18,526 nt of DNA from the NCBI GenBank assembly GCA_024277955.1, contig JAJRUE010000092.1, positions 1 through 18,526 on the forward strand, read 5' to 3'. Within the stretch, counting starts at the first letter, position 1. Every line of letters starts with the position of its first letter. The translations under genes were made by a program, and so were the position numbers. Positions 7,387 to 14,900 of the stretch are shown piece by piece. Under the pieces are notes generated by a model. It worked only from the letters and a program-made list of their open reading frames with translations. It was not told the origin of the DNA and searched no databases. The DNA comes from Alphaproteobacteria bacterium. Its GTDB lineage: Bacteria > Pseudomonadota > Alphaproteobacteria > Rhodobacterales > Rhodobacteraceae.

Positions 7387-7415
7387 AGGGTAGTTGCATC
7401 TGCAACCAAGATCAA
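7387..7415 (-). promoter_or_regulatory. Palindromic operator inside the regulator's putative promoter
   Basis: GTTGCA and TGCAAC form a perfect inverted repeat with a 2-nt centre at 7393-7406. On the minus strand it sits in the 17-nt spacer between a -35-like TTGATC (7415-7410) and a -10-like TACCCT (7392-7387), 71 nt upstream of the winged-helix gene start. This layout is typical of autorepression. The hexamers are weak matches and the palindrome is the stronger evidence. Confidence 0.45.
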
Positions 7416-7515
7416 GAAAGTCTCATGTTGACACTTTAGGGATTTTTGTTCATCCTTTCATCAGTCCGGTGGCCTGAAAGACGTGAGTGGTGGCAACCGA
7501 AAATTCATTTCAGGG

Positions 7516-7545
7516 GCGCGGCGCTTTCGGGCGTCGCGCTTTTTT
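7516..7545 (+). terminator. Intrinsic terminator on the plus strand with no obvious gene
   Basis: GCGCGGCGC (7516-7524) pairs with GCGTCGCGC (7531-7539) over 9 bp including one G-U, with a TTTCGG loop, and is followed by six T (7540-7545). It is a strong intrinsic terminator for plus-strand transcription, yet flanking genes on both sides are on the minus strand. The hairpin may also form in RNA from the antiporter operon ending at 7580, but no U-tract follows in that direction. It may end a small RNA or block antisense transcription into the operon. Confidence 0.65.
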
Positions 7546-7579
7546 CAAGCCCCTTATCGGGCCGTATAGGGCCGAGACC

Positions 7580-9277
7580 TCAGCACAGAAAGTTCACGAT
7601 CAGCGTCGCCGCCAGCAGCACCGCGATCCAGATCACCATCGCCCCGGTTGGCCAGGTCGTCGCCAGGCGCCCCTCGGGTCCGTGCGAATAGTAAAGCCCG
7701 TCGATGAACCGCTTGAGCCGCCGTTGCCAGAACGCCGCCTGCGCCCCCCAGGCTGCCGCCACCACGCCGGCCACCGCCCGGATCAGCCGCGGCAACAGCC
7801 AGCGATAGGTCCAGTCGGTATCCAGGTTGATGGCGCGCACCTCGGGCGGGTGGATGCCGCTGCGATAGAGCCAGGCAAAGGCCAACAGCGCGAACAGCAG
7901 CAGTTGCAGCTGGCCAACCACGTGGCCCAGCGAATAGGGCACATAATCCACCGCATAGGGCAGGATCGCGTAAAGCGGCGCTGGGGACACCCCGATCCCC
8001 ACCGAAAAGGCGGCGGCAATGCCCATCGCCCACAGCATGTGGCGTGGCGCTTCTTTCGGGCGCTTGCCGCTGTCATGGCCGAAAAACATGAAGAACGGGA
8101 TCTTGATGCCCGAATGCGACAGCACCGCGGCCGAAGCAAACACCAGCCCGCCCCAGACCACCCAGCGCCCGCTTTCGGCCGCTTGCCCCAGCACCATCGA
8201 CTTGGCGACAAAGCCGGAAAACAGCGGGAAGGCGGAAATCGAGGCCGCCCCCACCAGGCAGAAGATCGCCGTCAGCGGCATGGTGCGGTAAAGCCCGCCC
8301 AGTTCGGAGGCTTTCGAGGTGCCGGTGCGAAACAGCACCGCGCCCACCGACATGAACAGCAGCGACTTGTAGATGATGTGGACAAAGGCATGGGCAACCG
8401 TGCCGTTCAGCGCCATTTCGGTGCCAAAGCCGATGCCGGTCACCATGAAGCCCAGCTGGTTGTTCAGTGAGTACGCCAGCACCCGGCGCATGTCGTTTTC
8501 GATCTCGGCGAAGAATACCGGAAAGATCGTCATGATCACCCCGATGTAGATCAGGATTTCGGTGCCGGCAAAGCCGCGGGCCAGGGCGTAGATCGCCAGC
8601 TTGGTGGTAAAGGCCGACAGGATCACCGTGCCGGTGACCGTCGCCGCCGGGTAGCTGTCTTGCAGCCAGTTGTGCAGCAGCGGAAAGGCCGCCTTGATCC
8701 CGAAGCTCAGGAAGATCAGCCAGGTGGCGAGCGAGCCCAGCGTCATCCGTTCGAACGCGATGTCGCCGGTCTGGCGATACATCAGCGCAACGCCCGCCAG
8801 CAGCAATACGCCCGAGCCGACCTGGATGACCAGATAGCGCATCCCGGTGTGATAGGCCCCCACCGTGCGCCGGGCCCAGATCAGAAACACCGACGCCAGC
8901 GCCGTGCCTTCCCAGTAGATGAACAGGGTGATCAGGTCGCCGGCAAAGACCGCCCCGATGGCCGACCCCGCATAAAGCAGCGCCGCCACCTGTTGCACCG
9001 TGTCGCGCACGTGCCACGCGTAAAGGTTGCCCATCAGCGCCGCCAGCGTGAACACCAGCGCAAAGGCCCGCGCCAGGCGGTCGACGCGCATCAGTTCCAG
9101 CTCGAAGCCGAAAAAGCCGACCTGCAGCAGGTTGCCCTCGGGCAGGGTCCAGACCTGCCAGCCGGCCAGCAGCGGCAGCGCCACCAGAAGGGCGGCGCGC
9201 GCCCTGCCCTGCGGGATCAGCGGCACGATCAGCGCAAGCGCAAAGAACAGAAACGCGGTGGGGATCTGATCAAGCAT
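7580..9277 (-). CDS. Third NuoL/M/N-like antiporter subunit of the Mrp-type operon (MrpD-like)
   Basis: A 565-residue polytopic protein of the proton-conducting antiporter family that includes NuoL/M/N and MrpA/MrpD. Conserved membrane charges are present: E123 in YWEGTAL, K195 in SFGIKAAFPLLHNWL, K226 in AFTTKLAIYAL, K304 in IIYKSLLF and K359 in GFVAKSMVL. The usual HxWLPDA motif reads HNWLQDSYP, with Gln for Pro. After the fourteen-helix core, a charged C-terminal stretch (LDTDWTYRW near 475, then WQRRLKRFIDGLYY) precedes one more hydrophobic helix ending in NFLC. It is the last gene of the operon and overlaps the 118-aa gene by 8 nt. A GGGGGA ribosome site precedes ATG 9277 by 5 nt. It is more divergent than the other two copies; its place in the complex is unknown. 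Confidence 0.85.
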   Translation of the reverse strand: MLDQIPTAFLFFALALIVPLIPQGRARAALLVALPLLAGWQVWTLPEGNLLQVGFFGFELELMRVDRLARAFALVFTLAALMGNLYAWHVRDTVQQVAALLYAGSAIGAVFAGDLITLFIYWEGTALASVFLIWARRTVGAYHTGMRYLVIQVGSGVLLLAGVALMYRQTGDIAFERMTLGSLATWLIFLSFGIKAAFPLLHNWLQDSYPAATVTGTVILSAFTTKLAIYALARGFAGTEILIYIGVIMTIFPVFFAEIENDMRRVLAYSLNNQLGFMVTGIGFGTEMALNGTVAHAFVHIIYKSLLFMSVGAVLFRTGTSKASELGGLYRTMPLTAIFCLVGAASISAFPLFSGFVAKSMVLGQAAESGRWVVWGGLVFASAAVLSHSGIKIPFFMFFGHDSGKRPKEAPRHMLWAMGIAAAFSVGIGVSPAPLYAILPYAVDYVPYSLGHVVGQLQLLLFALLAFAWLYRSGIHPPEVRAINLDTDWTYRWLLPRLIRAVAGVVAAAWGAQAAFWQRRLKRFIDGLYYSHGPEGRLATTWPTGAMVIWIAVLLAATLIVNFLC

Positions 9278-9626
9278 CGCCGTCCCCCACGTCTTGAATG
9301 TCCAGCTGGTCGCGCGGGTAGTCTTCGCGGTCCACCGCCTTGTCGCCGTAAAAGTCTTCGGGGCACCGGATCAGCGCCCGCAGCAGCTTGGCCAGCAGGA
9401 TCAGCCCGGTGAACCCGGCGAAACCGTAGGCCGCGTAGAACCAGGGCAGGTTTTCGGCCGCCAGCGGCGCGTGCTTTTCGTAGGTGAAGCCCAGCGCCAG
9501 CACCAGCGCGCAGGCCACCGCCAGCCCCCAGACGACCTTCATCGGGTTGCCGGGGCGATCCACCCAGGACAGGGCGCGGCCCAGGGCCGGCCAGTCCTGC
9601 GGGTTATCGGGCTTTGGTGCGGGCAT
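9270..9626 (-). CDS. Small two-helix membrane protein within the antiporter operon
   Basis: A 118-residue protein that I cannot assign to a named family. It has a soluble N-terminus (PDNPQDWPALGRALSWVD), two hydrophobic segments (about 30-46, VWGLAVACALVLALGF, and about 62-84, FYAAYGFAGFTGLILLAKLL), and an acidic C-terminus (RCPEDFYGDKAVDREDYPRD...). A ribosome site GAGGA precedes the ATG at 9626 by 6 nt. It lies 9 nt after the NuoL-like gene and overlaps the third NuoL/M-like gene by 8 nt, so it is firmly embedded in the operon and co-translated. The position and shape suggest an accessory subunit or assembly factor of the complex; canonical Mrp systems have no counterpart at this position. 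Confidence 0.75.
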   Translation of the reverse strand: MPAPKPDNPQDWPALGRALSWVDRPGNPMKVVWGLAVACALVLALGFTYEKHAPLAAENLPWFYAAYGFAGFTGLILLAKLLRALIRCPEDFYGDKAVDREDYPRDQLDIQDVGDGDA

Positions 9627-9635
9627 GTCCGTTCC

Positions 9636-11099
9636 TCATGGCGTCACGGTGATCGGGGTCAGAAAGGCCACCACGTCGCCGGCCCAGAAAAACAGCGCGA
9701 TGGCGCCCAGGGCAGTCAGAAACGGGGGCAGCCAGACCAGCAGCGGGGCTTCGGCGAAACCGCCTTGTTCGCCGTCGGGGGCGGGCAGGAAAAAGCCGCG
9801 CCCGACGATCGGCAGAAGATAGGCGATGTTCAGCAGCGACGAAATCAGCAGCACCGCGATCATCACCAGCTGGCCGGTGTCGGCGGCGCCCAGGATCAAG
9901 AGCCATTTGCTCCAGGACCCGGCGAGCGGCGGCAGGCCGATGATCGACAGCGCCCCGATCATGAAGGCGAAGAACGTCAGCGGCATGCGCCGGCCCAGCC
10001 CGTCTAGCTGGCTGACGTTGGTCTTGTGGGTGGCAACGTAGATCGCGCCGGCGGCCATGAACAGGGTGATCTTGCCCAGCGCGTGGGTGGCGATATGCAA
10101 GCCCCCGCCAAGCGCTCCCATGGATGTCGCCAGCGCCATGCCCAGCGTGATGTAGGCCAGCTGCGACACGGTGGAATAGGCCAGCCGCGCCTTCAGGTTG
10201 TCCTTGGTCAGCGCGATCACCGAAGCGGCGATCAGGGTGTAGGCCGCCACCCACATCAGCCATTCCGAGGCGCCGGTTTCGGCCAGAAAGTCGATGCCGA
10301 AGATGTAAATGCCCACTTTCAGCATGGTGAACACGCCGGCCTTCACCACCGCCACCGCGTGCAGCAACGCGCTGACCGGGGTGGGCGCCACCATCGCCGA
10401 GGGCAGCCAGCGGTGAAACGGCATCAGCGCCGCCTTGGCGATGCCAAAGGCATAGAGCCCCAGCAGCACCGGCACCGCCCAGCCCGCGATATTTCCGGCC
10501 AGGATGCCTCCGCGGGTGAAATCGAGCGTGCCGGCCACGGTATAGGTCCAGATGACCGCCGGCAGCAGCAAGACCACCGAGGTGCCCATCAGCAGCCCCA
10601 TGTAGATGCGCGCGCCGCGGATCGCTTCGGGGGTGCCCTTGTGGGCGACCAGCGGGTAGGTGGACACGGTCAGGAACTCGTAAAACACGAACAGGGTGAA
10701 CATGTTGGCCGAAAACGCCAGCCCCATGACCGAGCCGATGGCAAAGGAAAAGGCCGCAAAGAACCGGGCGTGGTTTTCTTCCTTGTTGGCGCGCATGTAG
10801 CCGACGCCGTAGATGTGGGTCACGATCCACAGCCCCGAGGCGATGATCGCGAACATCATGCCCAGCGGCTCGACCCGGAACGCGATGTCGAGGCCGGGAA
10901 AAACGGTAATCAGGGCCAGGGTTTCATCGCTGCTGCCGCCGGTATTGGCCAGCACCACCAGCACCGAGCCAAAGGTCGCCACCGCCGCCGTCAGCGTCAG
11001 CCCGTCGCGCAGGTTGGCGCGGTCGCGCAACGCCAGGTTGGCCAGCGACGCCGCGAGCGGAATCGCCATGGACAGGAGTATTGCCAGGTTGGTGTCCAC
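9636..11099 (-). CDS. NuoL/MrpA-N-terminal-like antiporter subunit
   Basis: A 487-residue polytopic protein of the NuoL/M/N-MrpA/D family. Key charges: E141 in FYEFLTV, K222 in FGIAKAALMPFHRWLP, K253 in the APTPVSALLHA-VAVVKAG block, K343 in LGKITLFM and K398 in GSWSKWLL. The block HRWLPSAM...APTPVSALLHA is the signature of NuoL/MrpA rather than MrpD, so this subunit may replace the N-terminal antiporter domain of MrpA, whose C-terminal part is encoded separately at 13526-14167. The start codon is GTG at 11099, supported by AGGGGGA with 4-nt spacing overlapping the stop of the upstream gene. It lies 9 nt after the MnhD gene and 9 nt before the 118-aa gene. Confidence 0.88.
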   Translation of the reverse strand: MDTNLAILLSMAIPLAASLANLALRDRANLRDGLTLTAAVATFGSVLVVLANTGGSSDETLALITVFPGLDIAFRVEPLGMMFAIIASGLWIVTHIYGVGYMRANKEENHARFFAAFSFAIGSVMGLAFSANMFTLFVFYEFLTVSTYPLVAHKGTPEAIRGARIYMGLLMGTSVVLLLPAVIWTYTVAGTLDFTRGGILAGNIAGWAVPVLLGLYAFGIAKAALMPFHRWLPSAMVAPTPVSALLHAVAVVKAGVFTMLKVGIYIFGIDFLAETGASEWLMWVAAYTLIAASVIALTKDNLKARLAYSTVSQLAYITLGMALATSMGALGGGLHIATHALGKITLFMAAGAIYVATHKTNVSQLDGLGRRMPLTFFAFMIGALSIIGLPPLAGSWSKWLLILGAADTGQLVMIAVLLISSLLNIAYLLPIVGRGFFLPAPDGEQGGFAEAPLLVWLPPFLTALGAIALFFWAGDVVAFLTPITVTP

Positions 11100-11108
11100 G
11101 CCGTCCCC

Positions 11109-12644
11109 CTAATGCACCGCGCCGAAACCGGCCACAAAGCCCTTGGCGGCAGCGGTAGCCGCCCCCAGGGTCATGTCGGTCGCGAAGCCGAACCAGACGG
11201 TTGCGGCGGCGGCGATCCAGATCGGGATCACCATGCTTGCCGGCGCATCGCCACGTTTCATCGTCGGGTCGGGCTGTTTCATGTAGAGCGCCTCGACTAC
11301 CCGCCAGACATAGCCGATCGCCAGTAGCGAGGTCGCCACGATCGCCACCACCGCCAGCCACCAGCCCTTTTCGATCGCCGCCTGGATCAGCACCCATTTG
11401 CTGATGAACCCGGCGGTGCCGGGCACCCCGATCAGCGAAAGCCCGGCGATGACGATGGCAAAGCTGGTCCAGGGCATGATCTTGCCCATGCCCTCGATCC
11501 GGCCATAAAACGAACTGCCGCCGCGCCAGACCAGCGCCCCCACTCCCATGAACAGCGCCGCCTTGGTGATGCCGTGGTTGAACAGGTGGATGATCGCAGC
11601 CGTCATCCCGGTTTGCGAAAGCAGGCCGATGCCCAGCAGGATATAGCCGATCTGGGCGATCGACGAATAGGCCAGCATGCGCTTCATGTCGGTCTGGAAC
11701 ACCGCGATCAGCGAGGCGGCGAACATCGCCAGCACCGCGAACGGGATCATGATCAGGTCCAGCGCCCGCACATCGAACAGGAACTCCGGCTGGAACACGG
11801 TGAACATGAAGCGCAGCAGCACATAGACCGCGACCTTGGTTGCGGTGCCGCCGATAAAGGCGGTCACCGCCGAGGGCGCGTAGGTATAGGCGTTGGGCAG
11901 CCACAGGTGCAGCGGATAGATCGCCACCTTCAGCCCGGTGCCCACCACGATAAAGGCAAAGGCGGTGATCACCGTCCGGTCAGCGCCGTTTTCCGAAATT
12001 TTCGCCGCGATATCGGCCATGTTCAGCGTGCCGGTGGCGGCATAGAGAAAGCCGATGCCGATCACAAAGAACGTTGCCCCGGTGGTGCCCATGATCAGGT
12101 AGTCGTAAGCCGCGCTCAGCGCCCGCTTGTCGCGCCCGGCCCCCATCGACACCAGCACATAGGTGGACAGGGACGATACTTCGAGGAAGACGAAGACGTT
12201 GAAGGCGTCGCCGGTCACGGTCACCCCCAGCAGGCCGGCCAGCGCCAGCAGCCAGGCGGTGTAAAACAGCGTGTGGTGGCGCTGGGCGATTTCGCGCGCC
12301 ACCGACCGGTGGGCAAAGACCAGCACCACGCTGGACACCGCCGACACCAGCAGCAGCACAAAGGCGTTGGCCGCGTCCACCCGGTATTCGATGCCCAGCG
12401 GCGGCAGCCAGCCGCCGATCGCGTAAGATATCGGGCCGCCCGCCAGCACCTGCGCCAGCAAGGTGGCGGCGATCGCCAGGCTGATCAGGCTGGCAAGCAG
12501 CGCCATCGGCCAGGCCAGCCGGCGCCAGCCCGCCAGCACCACCAGCGGCGCCGCCACGAAGGGCACCAGCACCTGCAGCACCGGCAGGTGGTCGCCCAGG
12601 CTCATCGCGACGCGCGCCGCTTCGCTGACGGTTTCGGCGGCCAT
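11109..12644 (-). CDS. mnhD: Mrp/Mnh antiporter subunit D
   Basis: A 511-residue polytopic proton-channel subunit. It has E155 in FLEVSSL, K239 in GTGLKVAIYPLHLWLP, K270 in IGGTATKVAVYVL, K361 in GITKAALF and K416 in GFISKWVLI, the charges that line the proton path in this family. HLWLPNAYTYAPSAVTAFI is the MrpD-type version of the loop motif, and its place directly after MnhC matches canonical Mrp order, so I call it MnhD. The start at ATG 12644 has no clear ribosome site, and an ATG 13 codons on (12605) is an alternative. It lies 29 nt after the mnhC stop, the widest gap in the operon. No odd features; residues and length are normal. Confidence 0.92.
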   Translation of the reverse strand: MAAETVSEAARVAMSLGDHLPVLQVLVPFVAAPLVVLAGWRRLAWPMALLASLISLAIAATLLAQVLAGGPISYAIGGWLPPLGIEYRVDAANAFVLLLVSAVSSVVLVFAHRSVAREIAQRHHTLFYTAWLLALAGLLGVTVTGDAFNVFVFLEVSSLSTYVLVSMGAGRDKRALSAAYDYLIMGTTGATFFVIGIGFLYAATGTLNMADIAAKISENGADRTVITAFAFIVVGTGLKVAIYPLHLWLPNAYTYAPSAVTAFIGGTATKVAVYVLLRFMFTVFQPEFLFDVRALDLIMIPFAVLAMFAASLIAVFQTDMKRMLAYSSIAQIGYILLGIGLLSQTGMTAAIIHLFNHGITKAALFMGVGALVWRGGSSFYGRIEGMGKIMPWTSFAIVIAGLSLIGVPGTAGFISKWVLIQAAIEKGWWLAVVAIVATSLLAIGYVWRVVEALYMKQPDPTMKRGDAPASMVIPIWIAAAATVWFGFATDMTLGAATAAAKGFVAGFGAVH

Positions 12645-12673
12645 CAGACGCGCCCGCCCATGGCATCGCCGAA

Positions 12674-13081
12674 TTACTGGGTTTCGGCGCGCACCATGTC
12701 CTTTTCGATGGCCAGGATTTCGTCTTCCTCGATGGTGTCATAGGCTTCGCGGATACGCACCACCAGCGCCAGCCCGAGCGACGTGGTGGCGATCCCGACC
12801 ACGATCGCGGTCAGGATTAGCACATGCGGCAGCGGGTTGGTATAGATCGTCTCGGAGTCGATCTTCATGTCCACCGGAAAGATCGGCGCGGTGCCGCCGG
12901 TGACCTTGCCGATCGAGATGTAGAACATGAAGACCGCCGACTGAAAAATGTTCAGCCCGACGATCTTTTTCACCAGATTGCCGCGCGAAATGACGATGAA
13001 CAGGCCGGTCATCATCATCACCGTGAACAGCCAGTAGTTCACATGGCCGAAAAAGAATTCCCATGCGGGGGTCATGTCCAT
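12674..13081 (-). CDS. mnhC: Mrp/Mnh antiporter subunit C (NuoK-like)
   Basis: A 135-residue small membrane protein with three hydrophobic helices, homologous to MrpC and to NuoK of complex I. Signatures: SRGNLVKKIVGLNIFQSAVFMFY in the second helix region and NPLPHVLILTAIVVGIATTS in the third. The C-terminus is acidic and cytoplasmic (DTIEEDEILAIEKD). I place the start at the ATG at 13081, 4 nt after the mnhB stop and preceded by GGTGA; ATG 13075, two codons on, is also possible with AGGA. Reading further upstream enters mnhB. It is expected to sit between subunits B and D in the complex. Confidence 0.92.
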   Translation of the reverse strand: MDMTPAWEFFFGHVNYWLFTVMMMTGLFIVISRGNLVKKIVGLNIFQSAVFMFYISIGKVTGGTAPIFPVDMKIDSETIYTNPLPHVLILTAIVVGIATTSLGLALVVRIREAYDTIEEDEILAIEKDMVRAETQ

Positions 13082-13085
13082 CCTG

Positions 13086-13526
13086 TCACCATTCTTCGTC
13101 GCTGATGCGCGGCGGCCGGCCGGCAAAGGCGTAGTAGATCGACACCATCACCCCGGTCACGGTGATGCCGACGCCGAACTCGATGGCCAGAAGACCGTAT
13201 TCCTGGCCGTGTTCGGGGGCGGCCGGCGCCAGCGCGGTATAGTCGAGATAGGCATATCCGGTGAGCAGGCTGATGATGCCGGTGCCGGCGTAGATCAGGA
13301 CGCCGGCGGCCATCATCCGGTGCACCAGCCAGGGCGGCAGCACCGCCTGCGCCTGGTTCAGCCCAAAGACGATGCCGTAAAGGATCGCCGCCGAAGCCAT
13401 GATCACCCCGGCCTGGAAACCGCCGCCGGGGGAATAGTCTCCGTGGAACTGCACATAAAGCGCAAACAGCGTGATCGGGGCGATCAGCAGCTTGGTGATG
13501 ACACGCAGGATCAGGTGGTGATGCAT
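13086..13526 (-). CDS. mnhB: Mrp/Mnh antiporter subunit B
   Basis: A 146-residue membrane protein with about four helices. The MnhB hallmark GDYSPGGGFQAGVIMASA is present near residues 29-46, followed by AILYGIVFGL and a C-terminal EYGLLAIEFGVGITVTGVMVSIYYAF helix. MrpB is a structural subunit of the multi-subunit Na+/H+ antiporter in the inner membrane. The ATG at 13526 shares its A with the stop of the DUF4040 gene (TGATG), so translation is coupled. The length is typical, and the position between the free-standing MrpA C-terminal part and MnhC matches Mrp and Mbh order. Confidence 0.93.
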   Translation of the reverse strand: MHHHLILRVITKLLIAPITLFALYVQFHGDYSPGGGFQAGVIMASAAILYGIVFGLNQAQAVLPPWLVHRMMAAGVLIYAGTGIISLLTGYAYLDYTALAPAAPEHGQEYGLLAIEFGVGITVTGVMVSIYYAFAGRPPRISDEEW

Positions 13527-14167
13527 CAGGCCGCCCCTTCGTCGCTTGCGCCGGTGGCGCGGGCGGGATCGGCGGCGTCAGGGGTGGGGCCTTTGGCGGT
13601 GTCGTCGCCGTCGCCTTCTTCGTCTTCGCGCCGACCGCGGCGCGACCGCAAGCCGCTGATCAGCAGCAGCACCCCGATCCCGGCGGTGAACACCACCCCG
13701 GTTTCGCCCAGCGTATCGTAGCCCCGGTAGCTGCCCAGGATCGCGGTCACCACGTTGGGCACGCCAATCTCATGGGGCGACCGTTCCATGTATTGCGCGG
13801 CCACGCCGGTCTGCGCCGGCGAGCTGTCCGAGCCGAAATTCGGCATGTCCAGCGTGCCGTAGATGATCGCCGCCCCGGTCACCACCACCACGAACAGCGG
13901 GATCGCCGGCGAATGGCCCGGCGCCTTTTCGGTGCGCGAGGTCAGCGCCAGCGTGCCCAGCATCAGCACGGTCGAAATCCCGGCGCCCACGGCGGCTTCG
14001 GTAAAGGCCACGTCGACCGCGTCCAGCGTCACCAGCAGCAGCGCCGACAAAAGCGAAAACGCCCCCGACAGCATGACCACCCCGAAAAGGCGGCGCATGC
14101 GCACCACCGCCAGGCCGGTGACCACCAGCATCGAAAACAGCACGACGTTTATCACCACTTCGATCAT
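13526..14167 (-). CDS. Free-standing MrpA C-terminal equivalent (MbhD/DUF4040 plus MbhE)
   Basis: A 213-residue membrane protein carrying two modules that in canonical MrpA form its C-terminal part. The first (about 1-80) is the NuoJ-like MbhD/DUF4040 segment: FGVVMLSGAFSLLSALLLVTLDAVDVAFTEAAVGAG contains the conserved acidic DVAFTEAAVG motif. The second (about 85-172) resembles MbhE: NVVTAILGSYRGYDTLGETGVV and a last helix GIGVLLLISGL. A charged tail of about 40 residues follows (RRGREDEEGDGDD-like) and has no counterpart I know. The gene overlaps mnhG by 4 nt and mnhB by 1 nt. In archaeal hydrogenases MbhD and MbhE are separate; in bacterial MrpA they are fused to a NuoL-like domain. Here they are fused to each other only. 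Confidence 0.88.
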   Translation of the reverse strand: MIEVVINVVLFSMLVVTGLAVVRMRRLFGVVMLSGAFSLLSALLLVTLDAVDVAFTEAAVGAGISTVLMLGTLALTSRTEKAPGHSPAIPLFVVVVTGAAIIYGTLDMPNFGSDSSPAQTGVAAQYMERSPHEIGVPNVVTAILGSYRGYDTLGETGVVFTAGIGVLLLISGLRSRRGRREDEEGDGDDTAKGPTPDAADPARATGASDEGAA

Positions 14168-14598
14168 TGCGCCGCCCCCCTGGCCGGGGCGGGGCCGCCG
14201 GGCCGGTCGGGGTCGTCGCCGTCATCCAGCGCTTCGCTGTCGTCCACGGGCCGCACCGGCGGTGCCGGCTCGGCGCCGACCAGCCCCTTGCCTTCGGGCG
14301 GGCGCAGCCCGGTGACCAGGGCTGCGTTGGCGATCGCGTGGGTCGCGGTAGGGCCGGTCAGGAACAGGAAAATGCCGATCAGCACCAGTTTCACCGTCAC
14401 CAGGCTGATCCCGGCCTGAAGCCCCATGCCCGCGACCAGCAGGATCATCCCGGCGCTGTCGGTGACCGACGCCGCATGCAGGCGCGACCAGAAATCGGGA
14501 AACCGCAGCGTACCCACCGCGCCGATGATCAGAAAGACCGACCCCGACACGATCAGCAGCCAGCTGCCGGCTTCGATGAACAGCGACCACAGGCTCAT
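14164..14598 (-). CDS. mnhG: Mrp/Mnh antiporter subunit G
   Basis: A 144-residue protein with three hydrophobic helices, matching MrpG/MnhG/PhaG. The signature GAVGTLRFPDFWSRLHAASVTDSAGM spans about 27-52, with the family motif R-x-PD-x2-x-RLHAA. The third helix (VKLVLIGIFLFLTGPTATHAIANAAL) is standard. A Pro/Asp-rich tail of about 45 residues (PPVRPVDDSEALDDGDDPDRPGG) extends beyond the usual end and, like the tail of the next gene, is probably disordered. Overlaps of 4 nt with mnhF upstream and with the DUF4040 gene downstream show tight coupling. Confidence 0.92.
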   Translation of the reverse strand: MSLWSLFIEAGSWLLIVSGSVFLIIGAVGTLRFPDFWSRLHAASVTDSAGMILLVAGMGLQAGISLVTVKLVLIGIFLFLTGPTATHAIANAALVTGLRPPEGKGLVGAEPAPPVRPVDDSEALDDGDDPDRPGGPAPARGAAQ

Positions 14599-14900
14599 TT
14601 CGCAGCCCCCCCGCCATGGCGCGCAGAAGGCGGGGTCGGCACGTCACCGATCGCACGGTAGCGAAAGAACTTGAGGATCGCGATGGTGCCCACGAAGTTG
14701 ATCAGCGCATAGAGCAGCGCGATATCCAGGAAATCCGGCCGCCCGGTCAGAAACCCCAGCACCCCGATGAAAAGCACCGTCTGGGTGCCAAACGAGTTCA
14801 CCGCAAGCACCCGGTCATAAAGCGTCGGCCCGGCGTAAAGGCGCACCAGCACCAGCACCATCGCCACGAAAAGCGCCATGATCGCCACAACGAACATCAC
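14595..14900 (-). CDS. mnhF: Mrp/Mnh antiporter subunit F
   Basis: A 101-residue three-helix membrane protein of the MrpF/MnhF/PhaF family. The diagnostic GPTLYDRVLAVNSFGT (about 28-43) and LDIALLYALINFVGTIAILKFF (about 59-80) blocks are present. The length is normal. Its ATG at 14900 overlaps the mnhE stop in ATGA and its own stop overlaps the mnhG start, so E, F and G are co-translated. Together E, F and G form a small-subunit group of the antiporter. There is nothing unusual in it. Confidence 0.94.
   Translation of the reverse strand: MMFVVAIMALFVAMVLVLVRLYAGPTLYDRVLAVNSFGTQTVLFIGVLGFLTGRPDFLDIALLYALINFVGTIAILKFFRYRAIGDVPTPPSARHGGGAAK

Noticed and set aside
7317..7415. A 33-codon upstream extension of the winged-helix regulator
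   Set aside because: It would run through the palindrome and promoter-like boxes and has no family resemblance; the start at 7316 fits better.
7549..7554. Outer stem AGGGGC (7512-7517) with GCCCCT (7549-7554) as a minus-strand terminator of the antiporter operon
   Set aside because: No T-tract follows in the minus direction, and it competes with the better inner 9-bp hairpin; it may add stability but does not make a standard terminator.
7487..8470. Plus-strand open frame opposite the third NuoL/M-like gene
   Set aside because: Composition is typical of an antisense shadow (many Arg, His, Gln), and the opposite strand encodes a clear membrane subunit.
10026..12743. Two long plus-strand open frames opposite the NuoL-like and MnhD genes
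   Set aside because: They have low-complexity His/Gln/Arg composition and no family motifs, while the minus strand has conserved antiporter residues.
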